A stretch of DNA of 64,000 nucleotides, from contig JAANBB010000093.1 in assembly GCA_014621425.1 (NCBI GenBank), forward strand, positions 1-64,000, written 5' to 3'. The stretch comes from Cylindrodendrum hubeiense. Lineage: Eukaryota > Ascomycota > Sordariomycetes > Hypocreales > Nectriaceae. Positions 36,002-47,425 of the stretch are shown in pieces; position 1 is the stretch's first letter; the number at the start of each line of letters is the position of its first letter. The translations under genes were made by a program, and so were the position numbers. The notes beneath the pieces are model-generated. The model was not told where the DNA came from. It searched no databases and saw only the letters and a program-made list of their open reading frames with translations.

Positions 36002-37879
36002 ATGGATGCCGCCATGGATTTCCTCCGGCGCCGGATCGCCGGCTCAGACTCAGCCATTCCAACCTCGACACTCTTCGAACGTGCAACCGCCGCCCATGAA
36101 GAGACGGATCCCACTTCTACCATCGCCGAATTCCACACTTCCCTCAATGGCGTCAACCAACCGATGAACCTGCTTTTTAAAGATATCCTGTGGTGGACTC
36201 TGGGCATTACTGCCATGATTGTCCTCGTGATACGGATATCCGAGATCATGTGGGCAAGGCTTCGCCAAGTATCTGCCATGTCTGTCTCCGGAGAGAAGCA
36301 AGGTTTCTGGCGAACTTCGCAGTGGAGCTGGATGCCGAGCATGAAGAAGCATCTCATCTATGCGCCGCTGTGGAACAAGCGTCACAATCGAGAATTCCGC
36401 CTCTCTTCGGCTATCAGTATCGGCACTCTGCCCTCGCGCCTCCACTCCATCATGCTCTTCATCTACCTGGGCAGCAACTTCGCCTACATGTTCGTCCTCA
36501 ACTGGCAACAAAAGAACCGCTACGAGTTTTGCGCCGAGCTGCGAGGTCGCTCGGGCACTTTGTCCCTCGTGAACATGGTGCCCCTGATCATCTTTGCCGG
36601 TCGCAACAACCCTCTCATCACCATCCTCAAGATCAGCTTCGACACCTACAACCTCCTGCACCGATGGATGGGCCGTATTGTCGTCCTCGAGGCTCTGATC
36701 CACACCATCGCGTGGGCCATTGTCTGTGTGGCTGACATTGGTTGGAAGGGTGTTGGTGATGAGATCGTCTCGAAGCTCTTCGTGGGATCTGGCATGGTTG
36801 GCACCGTCGCTATGGTGCTTCTCATGTTGCTCTCTGTCTCACCCCTCCGACACGCCTTCTACGAGACGTTCCTCAACGTGCACATCGTTCTGGCCTTTGT
36901 TTCCTTCGTCGCCACTTGGGTTCACTGCGCGTCCTCCGAACTCGCTGGTGGTCTTCCTCAGCTCCCCTGGATCATGGCCATCATGGCTCTTTGGTTCGCT
37001 GACCGCCTCGCTCGCATGTTCCGAATCCTCTACGTCAACTGGTCTTCCAGGGGCTTCACCGACGCTATCTGTGAGCCTTTGCCTGGTGAGGTCACTCGCG
37101 TCACCCTCAACCTACCCCGATACGTGGACATCCAGCCCGGCACGCACGCATACCTTCGCTTCTGGGGTATCAATGCGTGGGAGAACCACCCCTTCTCCAT
37201 CTGCTGGGTAAGTCACAGCTCCGATAACTCCCTACCCGTCCTCGAAAAGGAGCCCCTCCACTCTGTCGACAAATCGACCATGACCACGTCCGTTTCCTTC
37301 CTCATCGGCGCACAGACCGGCATGACTCGCAAACTGTTCGACCAAGTGTCCAACTCCCGTCGGTCGCTGCGTATGAAGGCCGCCATGGAAGGCCCGTACG
37401 CTGGTCACCACAGCCTCGACTCCTATGGTCACGCTGTCCTGTTTGCCGGTTCTACCGGAATCACGCATCAGCTCTCCTACATTCGCCACCTCCTAGAGGG
37501 ATACAATGAAGGCACTGTTGCGACTCGGCGAATCACCCTCGTCTGGATCATTCGCGAGTATGAATCCCTCGAATGGGTACGACCCTACATGGACACCATC
37601 CTCCGAATCCCCAACCGCAAAGATGTCCTTCGCATTCAGATCTTCATCACTCGGCCGCAAAACCCTCGCGACATCGTCAGCGCCAGCACCACGGTTCGCA
37701 TGTTCCCTGGTCGACCAAACGTTCCACTCCTTCTCCAGAAGGAGGTACAGGAGCAGAAGGGTGCTATGTGCGTTACTGTCTGTGGACCTGGCGCCCTGGC
37801 AGATGACGTTCGAGGAGCGGTCCGAGTGGTGCAAGGACACACCGTCGTGGATTTCGTGGAGGAGAGTTTTACGTGGTAA
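36002..37879 (+). CDS. Ferric reductase transmembrane protein (FRE/NOX family)
   Basis: A single exon of 625 residues. Such proteins carry electrons from cytosolic NADPH through FAD and two hemes to Fe(III) or another acceptor outside. The heme-binding core shows two H-x13-H pairs, H220/H234 and H294/H308. The FAD site is H396-PFS (ENHPFSICW), the NAD(P)-binding turn is G483-STG486, and the C-terminal nucleotide motif CGPG begins at 594. At least six hydrophobic segments lie between about residues 60 and 340. The ATG context is good (caccATGgatgcc type). A GTAAGT at 37208 sits in-frame, but no acceptor downstream restores the frame, so it is read as coding. Ferric, cupric or superoxide output cannot be told from sequence. 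Confidence 0.9.
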   Translation: MDAAMDFLRRRIAGSDSAIPTSTLFERATAAHEETDPTSTIAEFHTSLNGVNQPMNLLFKDILWWTLGITAMIVLVIRISEIMWARLRQVSAMSVSGEKQGFWRTSQWSWMPSMKKHLIYAPLWNKRHNREFRLSSAISIGTLPSRLHSIMLFIYLGSNFAYMFVLNWQQKNRYEFCAELRGRSGTLSLVNMVPLIIFAGRNNPLITILKISFDTYNLLHRWMGRIVVLEALIHTIAWAIVCVADIGWKGVGDEIVSKLFVGSGMVGTVAMVLLMLLSVSPLRHAFYETFLNVHIVLAFVSFVATWVHCASSELAGGLPQLPWIMAIMALWFADRLARMFRILYVNWSSRGFTDAICEPLPGEVTRVTLNLPRYVDIQPGTHAYLRFWGINAWENHPFSICWVSHSSDNSLPVLEKEPLHSVDKSTMTTSVSFLIGAQTGMTRKLFDQVSNSRRSLRMKAAMEGPYAGHHSLDSYGHAVLFAGSTGITHQLSYIRHLLEGYNEGTVATRRITLVWIIREYESLEWVRPYMDTILRIPNRKDVLRIQIFITRPQNPRDIVSASTTVRMFPGRPNVPLLLQKEVQEQKGAMCVTVCGPGALADDVRGAVRVVQGHTVVDFVEESFTW

Positions 37880-38530
37880 CCGTGGTATTATAGCAAGCGA
37901 TAGTCGGCTTTTTGGAGGAACTTCTTTCGACCTGTAAATATTTGCGACAATGGGGGTTACATCTGCAGTGGTTGAGATGTTGTACATGCGTGTTAGCGTT
38001 CTATAGATAGAGCTTAATGAAGCTATCAACGATGTTGAATACTTGGTGCCTACGATCTTGAGTGAATTCCGTGCACCGTCTAATTTCTGGACTGTTACAC
38101 TACCAACGGTGCCTATTATCTGCAAAAGTTTCGCGTCTGGTGAACAATTGGCAATCAGGATCGACAGGATGAAACCTCACTAGGCCCCTGTGGCGGTGAC
38201 CTGGGTGATCATCGCCAAGAGACCAGCCCCTGAAGTTTTTAAGACACACAGTTGTATTGAAACAGCTAACTAAGGGAGTGGCAGAACGTAAAACCGCCCT
38301 GTTTGGCGAAACTAAATGTAAGGAGTGTTTAGAAACGGTTCGTTCAAGAAACAGTGAAAAGCAACCTCATCCCCCCCTCCCATATGCATGGTGTCGCTCC
38401 CCCTTGCATCAGTTCCACAAATACGATAATGGAACCAAAAACGAATGTGGTGTGTCATTTCGCGACATAGTCTTCCTTTTCTTCGGTGTGTCCAACGGAT
38501 GGCCATTCGACAGTGCTTGAGAACCGGACA
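37880..38530. other. Convergent 3' spacer
   Basis: About 650 bp between the convergent ferric reductase and arylsulfotransferase-like genes. It is AT-richer than the coding regions. No gene is supported. Confidence 0.5.
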
Positions 38531-40317
38531 TTACAGGTCCGCATGCAGTCGCATCACCTTGAGAATGGCGTACTTGTACCAGTTACTCTCATCATCAAGG
38601 GATTTCTGCGCCTTGTTTCCGCTCGTCTCAGAAACTCCCTCGTCAAGCTTGGACGAAGGAGGGAGGATTTCCGCCTCCACGTGAACAGACGCTGTCGAGG
38701 TGAGTACCCGGCCGCGGGCGTCAATCGCCTCGGCGGTGACGCTGGTAACCTTGGCGCCGGGGATGAGCAGGCTCGTCTCGAAACTTGTGCGCACCACTTC
38801 GCCCAGGAAGTCTCGCGAGCCGTGGCCGTCTGTCACGGCGTAGAAGCGCCAGACCGCAGTCTCGGTGTCGCCGTTCCAGGAGACGTACGCCGTGGTTCCC
38901 TCGGTACCCTCGAGAGCGACGATGGCGGGAACTTCGTTGGGGAGACCAGTCCAGTTGTACCGGAAAGCACGGTAGTTCTCTGCGCCAAAACCAAGGTAAC
39001 CCGTATCGACGTATGCATGGAAGACAGGCGTGCCGTCCGAGGTGAACTCGGTCAGCGCACCCTCAGATCCCCAGTTGACAAGCGCATTCCCGCCCGGGAG
39101 GATCTGCGTGCTGCCCTGGGACTTGGAAAGGAGGTCATCAGGAGGGAAATACGCAGCGACCAACTCGGCCGTCCACGACGTGGTGTTGAGCCGCAGGATC
39201 TTTCCACTGCTCGTCGATGCCGTGTGCACCTCCGAACCGCCGCCGTGCTCCGTACCGTGGGCGCTGTTGTCGTAGAGACTGATGACCTCGATATCGTCGT
39301 ACTGCTCGAGCCAGCGCGCATGATGCTGGAAGCAAAACGGGGTGCCTTCGGCCATGTCAAAATCAGAGCGCCTGCCGTTGAGACGCCAGATGATGGAGCC
39401 GTCGGAACCGTTGATCTTGTGGACGGCGCAGGCATCGCGAGCGGAGATAAGGTAGTTACCATCGGCGTCCTTGTCAACGCTGTTGATGTGAAAGTAGTCC
39501 CATGCGTCGGAGCTGTTGTAGCCGGAGCCAGCTTGGCCGGGGTTGATGGGAAGGACGGCCTCTTGGGAATTTGTTCAGTATGTGAATGGCGAAGCATGAG
39601 TGGAATTATACTTACCATCGGGCTGGACGTGATCCAAGCTTGCCCATTCGAAGAGAAGTTCCCCAGTGGCAATATCAAGCTCTGGGAGGACACTCGTCAG
39701 TTTTCTTCCACCACTGTAACAAGCAACACTCAATAACACCAACCTTGGATGATGGCATTCACTATCCACTGCTGCTCAGGACTCGCCCCCCACTTTGTCA
39801 GGTCTCTAGGCACAGGCTGGTAGATTTGAATAAGACCAGTTTCCTCATTGACGATGTGAAATTCGTGCTTGTCAACCAACTTGTGATTCCCAGCACGAAG
39901 TTCACGGATGGTCTCATAGTGCTGATCCACAATGGTAATATGTCCGTGACCATGACCGTAACCAGCATTATGATCACCCTCAAAGCTGAAGAGGATGTCC
40001 TTGCCTTTCCAACGTCCAGCCTGGAAGTTGGTGGCCCAGATGCTATAGATGCCATAGCCGGACCAGACCAAATCACCATTGTCCCGAAATATGTACGGAG
40101 CCGCCTGGCGAGGCCCATGTTGCTCGGTAGGGGTGTCTGGGAAGCCTGCAAAAGGGGCGACAAAGAGGTATCCCGGCTCAACGTCTTTCGTCGCGGGGAT
40201 GGTGATGTTGAGACGAGGAGGTGCGAGGTCGGGACGAGAGCGGTATTGCCAGTCACCCGCCACAAGCGGGACGAGCACCGACGATGCGGCTGCGAGATGA
40301 GTGATGAACGACTTCAT
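38531..40317 (-). CDS. Secreted arylsulfotransferase-like protein
   Basis: Three exons, 40317-39744, 39681-39616 and 39561-38531 (introns 62 and 54 nt), encode 556 residues. The N terminus is a clear signal peptide (MKSFITHLAAASSVLVPLVAG). The body matches the fungal arylsulfotransferase (ASST) family, a beta-propeller fold: GYLFVAPF, DNGDLVW, GHGHGHI, HEFHIV, HINSVDKDADGNYLISAR, FCFQHHARW and ILPGGNALVNWG. Several NxS/T sites are present. Enzymatic ASSTs transfer sulfate between phenols through a histidine; whether the fungal members do so is not established. It may act on aromatic compounds outside the cell. It is divergent from the MFS transporter gene, with a 1.3 kb gap. Confidence 0.85.
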
Positions 40318-41616
40318 GATTTACAGGAAGCGTGCAAGCGGTGCTAGCAGCGTCAGCATCCTGGATCTTCATCCTATACAAGATTAGGTACATTCACCTT
40401 GAGGGAGTCTACAAGCCCTAACGATTCCACCACAATTGATAACCTGGGATGATATGATTGAACGAAGCTGAAGAAAGCAGTGTGCTCAAAGAAGATGATT
40501 CCGCTGTTGAGAATTGCTAGCCCAGAATGCTGGGTTGCAGAGCTTGATATGGATGACGGAGCTGCGATGTCGGTGGCTGACGTCGATGCCAAGAGGAGCA
40601 CGCCATCGGCAGTATTGAGGACTTCGCTGTACAATGCGATGATATCAGAGCGGGGGAACACGGAGTAGGTGGGGGAACATCATCGAGGATGTATTCAGTT
40701 GGACGGTTGGATTGCGTGATGGATGTTGTGATGCTGAAGATTGTCCGTCTACATGCCGTTGAAACTCTGTGACGTGTCGAAGTGGGGATTGCAGGACATT
40801 CAATTGGCGAATAAAGGATCTGATCTTGATTCCAAATCAAAGAGTATCGGGTGGTATGTTCCAATCTTGTTAGGTAGGTAGGTAGCCAAGTCGATGCATC
40901 GGGGAGTTGGTCTAGTCGAGGGATCAACCACTCTCCACTCTTGGCTACGACGATGGATCCTGAGCCCATTTCTAGAGGTTAACGAGGCCGTATACGTGCT
41001 TGGAAAATACCCGAGTATACACAAAGCGTGCAATCTTTTGGCATAGGAAGCTTTGATATTAGTCGATATTCCATGTGTTGGTTTATTCTACATGTCATAT
41101 TCCACCCGTCTACCACGATGCTGACAGTGGGTCGGGGTATTCCAATCCCGTTCTTATCGCTGATCAAATTGCATCTTCTTTTCACCTTGACATCGAACAT
41201 GTTGATGGTGGTACAATATATCCCGGCATCCAATCCCTTCCCCGCACGTGTTGTAGGATCGTGCGGATCTTAGTGTGGTCGGCACTTACTCTATCGAGAT
41301 CCACCAAGATTTCCATTTCGAGCCGGAATACGTGATCCTGGGCCACTATTTCGACATCACAGTCACACCGAGCGTCCCACCCGATTCCTTGTTCCTGGCT
41401 GCGGCACGTTTTCTCCCCCTGCACGTTACCGACGACCCGATAAGTGCCCTCCGGCTAGTGTCCAACCAACTACGTAACGGGAGGTGTCTCTCACACACAA
41501 TTCCATTTTTGCTTTGCCCGTCTCAGAATCGACATCTTCACCTTCAAGCTGCATCGCTCTGTGCTTGATTATCAGGACCGGTTTCAAGCGCAGTTCCTCC
41601 GTTTCGCCGCTTCACC
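40318..41616. other. Divergent promoter region
   Basis: About 1.3 kb between divergent arylsulfotransferase-like and MFS genes. A short TAGG microsatellite lies at about 40871-40883. Small open frames here lack domains. No gene is supported. Confidence 0.5.
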
Positions 41617-43542
41617 ATGCGTGATCCTCCGTCCATCTCGAATGCCAGGGTGCTGGATCCCGAATCCTACCATGCCGGCAGCGACGCACCCGACACGCCG
41701 GAGCCGGCGCGCGAGGACCAGCCGCTCCTACGCGCCCCGGATGAAGATTCATGGAAGGCTCCCCGCGGCTTTGTCTGGATCCAATTGGCCATCATGTCCA
41801 ATGTGTTTCTGTACGGGCTCGACAGCACCATCACTGCCTCGACCTACGCCGTCATCAGCTCCGAGTTCGGCGCGGCCAACACGGCGTCTTGGTTGACGAC
41901 GTCGTATCTCGTTACCAGCACGGCTTTCCAGCCTCTGTATGGGCGCGTGTCGGATATCTTTGGGCGTCGCCTGTGCTTCTTTATCTCGACCATCACTTTT
42001 GCGGTCGGGTGTCTGGGGTGTGGTGTTGCGAACAATATTGTCTTTCTAAATTGCATGCGAGCCCTGACTGGCTTTGGCGGTGGAGGGTTGATGACCATGG
42101 GTAAGTTATAAAATGTTTCATTCCTGACGGTCACTACAGATGGTCGAGCTAACTCAGTCGCAAGCAACGATTGTCAACTCAGACATGATCCCCTTCCGCA
42201 AGCGAGGCATGTATCAGGCTCTGCAGAATGGCATCTACGGGTTTGGTGCTGTATCCGGGGCGTCGTTTGGAGGCACCATTGCTGACCACATTGGGTGGCG
42301 ATGGTGCTTCTTGCTCCAAGTCCCCGTCTCGATCATGGCATTTGTCATTGGCGCACTTGCTGTGTCGAACCAGTCAGCGAGGCTCTCTCTCGACAGTGGT
42401 CTAGGCGCTGTTTGGAAACGAGTCGACTTTGTTGGTTCCTTTCTACTCGTTCTGGCCGTCTCGGTGCAGCTCGTCGGCCTCAGCTTGGGAGGAAACGAGC
42501 TACCTTGGGGAAGCCCGTGGGTGATTGGATCTCTTGCTGGCAGCATCGTTCTGTTTGGCCTGTTCCTGTTCACAGAATCGAACACGACAGCGATTCCCAT
42601 CATTCCTCTGCGCTTGCTTCACGGCAGACTTCCGATTGCCACGCAAGTGACAAACATCTGTGCCGGAATGGCGGCCTATGGTGTGAGTATCCGTATGGCT
42701 TTCTCGCAGCATGTTTCAAAACAACTAATACCATTGTCCAGTATCTGTTTATGCTTCCACTGTTCTTCCAGGTCGTTCTTTTAGACTCGGCTACGACAGC
42801 TGGTGCGCGTCTCGCGATCCCCTCGCTGGCGACCCCTATCGGAGGCTTAATTGCGGGTGTCGTCATGTCTCGCTGGGGGAAGCTGATTGGCCTCGTGCGC
42901 ACCGGGGCCATTCTCATGGCTTTTGGAAACGCCCTGGTGACATCTCTGGGGTTTGAAGACTCGACTTGGAAGTATTTCGTCTATGTGTTCCCGGCAAATC
43001 TGGGACAGGGCATCATCTACCCTGGCATTCTTTTCACCTCGTTGGCATCGTTTGATCATGCTGGTAAGTCGGATTCAGAATCTCCGCCCGCGGTAGAAGA
43101 CTCCACACCGACTAATAATTCACTCGCCTAGATCATGCCGTCTCGGCCTCAACCGTCTATCTCATTCGCTCACTAGGAACCGTCTGGGGTGTCTCGGTCA
43201 CCTCTGCCATTGTGCAAACTACGCTCAGCATCCGCTTGCCGGACGCTCTGAGTGAGGTACCTGATAAATGGAGAGTACGCCCCTATTCCTTCTTGAGTGG
43301 AACTGTTGCTTGAAGTGAGCCTGGACTCAGGTGCTGATCTGTGTCATTTCTAGATTATTGATGAAATCCGCCATTCGGTGGATGTCATTCGCCACTTGCC
43401 TCCCGACGTGCAACTCAAGGCACGCCTCGTGTACTACGATGGCCTTCGATATGCCTTTGGTGCCTCGACTGCGGTGGCCTGCTTGGGTATTTGCGCCGCT
43501 CTCATTGCCAGCGGGACTGGTCTCCGGACAACCCACAAATAG
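41617..43542 (+). CDS. MFS transporter, vacuolar basic amino acid (VBA/Fnx) type
   Basis: Five exons, 41617-42100, 42165-42682, 42742-43063, 43132-43274 and 43354-43542, encode 551 residues. An acidic N-terminal tail of about 50 residues with a dileucine-like EDQPLLRAP precedes 14 predicted membrane segments of the DHA2 layout. Family motifs are LDSTITAS in helix 1, the GRVSDIFGRR loop 2-3 signature, and GGGLMTMATIVNSDMIPFRKRG across the first intron. The last two match Vba/Fnx proteins, which move basic amino acids into the vacuole. The dileucine element fits vacuolar sorting. A drug-efflux role cannot be excluded. Intron 1 is closed by an AAG acceptor chosen because a CAG seven bases upstream would break the frame. 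Confidence 0.87.
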
Positions 43543-43958
43543 ACTCAACCTCTGAGGCTCAACAATGGGGTATCGAGCGTAAGAAAATAGAGGGATGCAT
43601 CCAACAAGCATCGCAAACAGGGTTGTCAACGTCACATCCCCCGCTGACCAGGTTCATGCGGAGGATGACGTGAACTTTGAGCTCAGGCTCCGCCAGTGTC
43701 CTATCAACTAGGATGCGATTCAGGAATATTATACAGGGGTTAAAATAGTAGAATAGAATAAATTGGGAATATGAATCCATTCAAGAAGAAGGCCCTGGAG
43801 ACCCAGATTGTCCGTCCAGTATCAAACTCAGCAATTCTCCTCACACAAACCCAAGCCACCCATATCAGCGTCCCTGGACTCTCCAACCTCCTCGAGACGA
43901 GTAACAAAACTATTGACTGAACCGAACAAAAAGTAAACGCCTCAAAGGGTCAAAAATG
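43543..43958. other. 3' spacer before tRNA-Val
   Basis: About 400 bp containing the MFS gene 3' UTR and the downstream flank of the tRNA. Nothing else is visible. Confidence 0.5.
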
Positions 43959-44032
43959 TGATTCCGCCCGGGCTCGAACCGGGGACCTTCTCGGTGTTAA
44001 CGAGATGCCATAACCAGCTAGACCACGGAACC
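43959..44032 (-). tRNA. tRNA-Val (anticodon AAC)
   Basis: The 74-nt sequence folds into a full cloverleaf: acceptor stem GGTTCCG/CGGAATC with one G-U pair, anticodon stem TCTCG/CGAGA around loop TTAACAC (anticodon AAC), and a T arm with GGTTCGAGCC. Discriminator base is A. There is no intron. The D-arm (GTGGTCTAGCTGG) and T-arm act as internal A and B boxes for RNA polymerase III. Confidence 0.96.
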
Positions 44033-44765
44033 GATGCTAGTTGCTTGATGAAGATCGTCTTTGATTTGCAAACTATACACCCTTTCGAATCTTACAAATT
44101 GAAGGGTGTCTGGTTGACATCTATGTATGCGGAAATGGAATGTTTGCCTGTGTAGGATGTCGGAATTCGGAAGGTTTCTGTGGCTGAAGTGGGTCAACGC
44201 CCTTGAACCCTAATTGTGTCTCTGGCCATTTGCGCCTTCTGTGTTTAGGAAGCCGAGATACCACAAGGACTGTTGCGATACTTCTACGCAGGGCATGCTC
44301 ATAAAGGAAGAATACAACGCGAAGAGTAATTCAGATAGTCGACATGTGTTGCCATGAAAGAGAAGGAAATGCATGTCAGCCTGCAGGCTTGGCTCCTTGG
44401 TTAAGGCGCTGGAAGCAAGTGTCAGTTGTGACGGCTGCCCCTGACGCTCTGAGTCTACAGTTGCCAGCTGCACGGAACCACTTGACAGCTGTCAACTCCA
44501 GCTCCCGCGGGCTTCGCCCGTTTGTGCTGTAACGCGTGCATCTGCGTCACGCCCTTTTCTCGCGTTTTCTCACGCCTTCTCCCGCATCGTCTGCTGGAGA
44601 AACCACACTCCAGCATCTCCCATCCCCGCAACCTCCTTGCGGCGGCGGCATCAAGGCTTGGTCTCTGAGCACCCTCATTCTTTTATCTCCCTGAAGGCAT
44701 CTTAAGTATACTATTCGGGAGGTTCTGGTTTCAACTGCGGGCACTGATCGTCACGATACGGCACC
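44033..44765. other. Spacer between tRNA-Val and REC8
   Basis: About 730 bp with no supported gene. It should include the REC8 promoter. Short frames on both strands show no domains. Confidence 0.5.
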
Positions 44766-46983
44766 ATGTTCTACAGCCATGAGAGTGAGCCGGCCGAGTT
44801 CCCACTCCTAGCCTCCTCAAGCCACTAACTCGCCCTTTAGTCCTCAGTGACAGCCAGTATGGTGTTGCTACCATATGGTGCGTATCATGTTACAGTCACA
44901 GTCCTTATCAAAACCTCCACTAACGGCCCGGCAGGCTCGTGGCCACTGTGGGCAAGACAACCCATCGCAGGGTGACCCGAAAGGCCATCCAAGAAGTCAA
45001 CGTCCCCAAGGCATGCGAGAAGATCATCGACCCTGGCGCCCCTTTGGCCCTCCGCCTTCAGGGGAACCTTCTTTACGGCGTCTCCCGTGTGTTCTCGCAA
45101 CAGTGTCACTATGTTCTTTCAGACGCCGAGAAGACGCAGTCTGATATGCTGACTTTCTTTCGCGTCATGCAAACAAGTGAACTCGACCCAAAGGCCGGCA
45201 AAGCAAAGTAGGTCTTGTTTATGCTTTGTTATCCTTGACCCTAAGACCCTCTACTAATAGATAAAGGCGCCATCAAATCACTCTGCAAGATGATCCTAGC
45301 TTTGACCTTGCGAGCATACTTCCAAGGCTCGATCTCTTCACCGGCAACAAAGAATTGGTCTTTCTTTCCAGTCAGAATTCGACACAATCCATTTCACAGA
45401 TGACTCCTTTGAGCCAGGGAACTCTTTCATCTGATCAAAATCCTCCATTCCTCCCCTTCGATCTCCCACAATCATCTCATTCCGGAGGCAGTTACCGCCT
45501 TCCATCCGACCTCAACAGAAACTCCCCATTTGCAAAACTCTTCAACCCCCAAGACTCGATGCCTGAATTCAACCCATTTGGAGAAGAGGATATCGATCCC
45601 ATTGCCGGTATTGGTCTCAACTTCGATGCCGATGGCAACTTGGTTGAAATGCTCGGACCTGAACCTGACCTACCACCCCTTACTGGTACAGAGGCGCACA
45701 CCACACGGGTTTTTGATCCCGATGGCCAAATGACCATGGTTCGTCAAGGGAAGGGCGTTGATTTGTTTGGAGGCGACAATGTGATCATTATGGGCGAGGA
45801 TGCGCTGCCTGATGCCGAGCCCTTCCCCAAGCGCGCAGTCACCAAAAAGCCCAACACTCTCTCCCTAGGCTCTGAATCAACCCTAGGTGAGCAGGCTACC
45901 GCACTTCTACGTAAAGGACGCCCCAGAAAAGCCGTTCAACTCATCGATCAAACCGACCACGTCTCTCGGGAAGAGTTTCGCAACTGGTCAGCAAACTATC
46001 TCAAGAATATGGACGCCTGCCGCAAGAAACCTCGAGTCACCAACAAAGCACAGGCACGCAAGAATGCCATCGCTCTTCTGTTCGACAATGGAATTTCAAA
46101 TGTTGGAATGCTCCAGGACGTTTCGGGCTTCGTCCACCCCCTCGCACAAGACTTCTCGGGCGCAACACTCAAGGCTCGGCTCCAGGGTAGGCATCCCGAG
46201 AAGGAAGATGAGGAGCGAGGTCAAGTCCGCAGTTCTTCTGAAGCATTCGAGGATGAAAAAGTTTTAAATAGACGTGTCCGTCAGAAGATGGATGAGGAGC
46301 GTGAGTTTGGTCGAGGCCCAGTTGATAATCTTGGCCCATTCATCCTTGGCGACGACTCGGCCCCTGAGATCGGCATGGACGCAGCCCCGGGACTCGAGGA
46401 CCACCATTCATCATCAATGATACCCTGGAGCCGTCCGCAGTCGGTTGTCCCTGGGTCATCTGTACGCGGTCTCGGAAGTGCGAAGAAAGGTCATCCAGCA
46501 CCAAGCCCACTCCATGCTCGCGGGAGTGTTGTCGGCTCCCTTGAGAGATATAGCGACCTGCCTGGGCCAGCCCACGGTTCTGACGGGACCCCCCAATTTC
46601 ACTCTCAGGACTCTTCTCTCGGTCACGAAGACCTATATGCCCATGGTGGCATCGATAACCAAGACACTCAAGGATCAACTCAAGGCCTTGACGCCTCGAG
46701 TCTGGAGTTCTTTGGCTACGCTGCCGACATGGCTCTAGTTAAGGGCTATGTTCATCCCCATGACGATTCTGATCGTCGTTGGGTCGATTTTGAGAAGCTC
46801 GCCGACCCGGCAGTCCATACCAAACAAATCGCATCCCTAGCATTCCTGCACGTTCTGTCTCTCGCGACCAAGAACGTGATTACCGTCGAGCAGGAAGGCA
46901 TTGCAGACCAACAGCCATTCGGCGCCCTCCGTATTGGCGTCAAGCCCGAGCAGGAGGACGTCGAGATGGACGAGCTGGCTTAA
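44766..46983 (+). CDS. REC8: Meiotic cohesin kleisin Rec8
   Basis: Four exons, 44766-44784, 44841-44877, 44935-45207 and 45267-46983, encode 681 residues. Rec8 replaces Rad21/Scc1 in meiotic cohesin, binding the Smc3 neck by its N terminus and the Smc1 head by its C terminus. The N-terminal kleisin domain (MFYSHEILSDSQYGVATIWLVATVGK) is diagnostic, with RLQGNLLYGVSRVFSQQ following. The middle 400 residues are Ser/Pro-rich and disordered, with possible separase sites. The C-terminal winged helix runs from about ADPAVHTKQIASLAFLHVLSLATKN. The first exon is only 19 nt and the second 37 nt. The third intron has donor GTAGGT and two competing acceptors (see findings). The meiotic rather than mitotic type is chosen by the N-terminal IWLVATVGK pattern. 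Confidence 0.9.
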
Positions 46984-47425
46984 TTCGTTTCTTCTGGTGC
47001 AACTGATCATTGCCTCTGCATTTCGGGAGAGACTTACTGTACTTGACATTTCTTTGGAGCGGAACGTTATTACTTTGGGTTGACAACGAACGAACATTCA
47101 TCTCAAGGAGATACTGGGATTTTCGAACAAATCTGGCGTTCAATTTTTTTTTTGGGACTCAACAATACCAACAATACCCTGGTTGGGACATCATTCAAGG
47201 AGGACGCCCTTTCATCATTTTAGAGGAATTATGGCATGGGTTGGGATGACAGGTTGCAGGCATATGGAGTTTTATCAGTCAGATGGAGGACACCCCATTA
47301 GGATGGGTTTTTCTCAGGTTTACGGGAATTGGGGACTGACAGGGAAAAGACCGTCACAAATGGGCATAAGATCAAGATACTCAATGGAATGTTTCAATTA
47401 ATTTTATTATGGTTCTCTCGTGCTT
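46984..47425. other. Convergent 3' spacer
   Basis: About 440 bp between the convergent REC8 and Rab escort protein genes. It contains a nine-T tract near 47147 and is T-rich on the plus strand. No gene is seen. Confidence 0.5.

Noticed and set aside
37208..37260. Possible intron (GTAAGT) inside the first ferric reductase
   Set aside because: None of the three nearest downstream AG sites keeps the frame, and the unspliced reading continues smoothly into conserved sequence.
43958..44155. Short protein frame MIPPGLEPGTF...
   Set aside because: It is the antisense reading of tRNA-Val(AAC), a common false gene.
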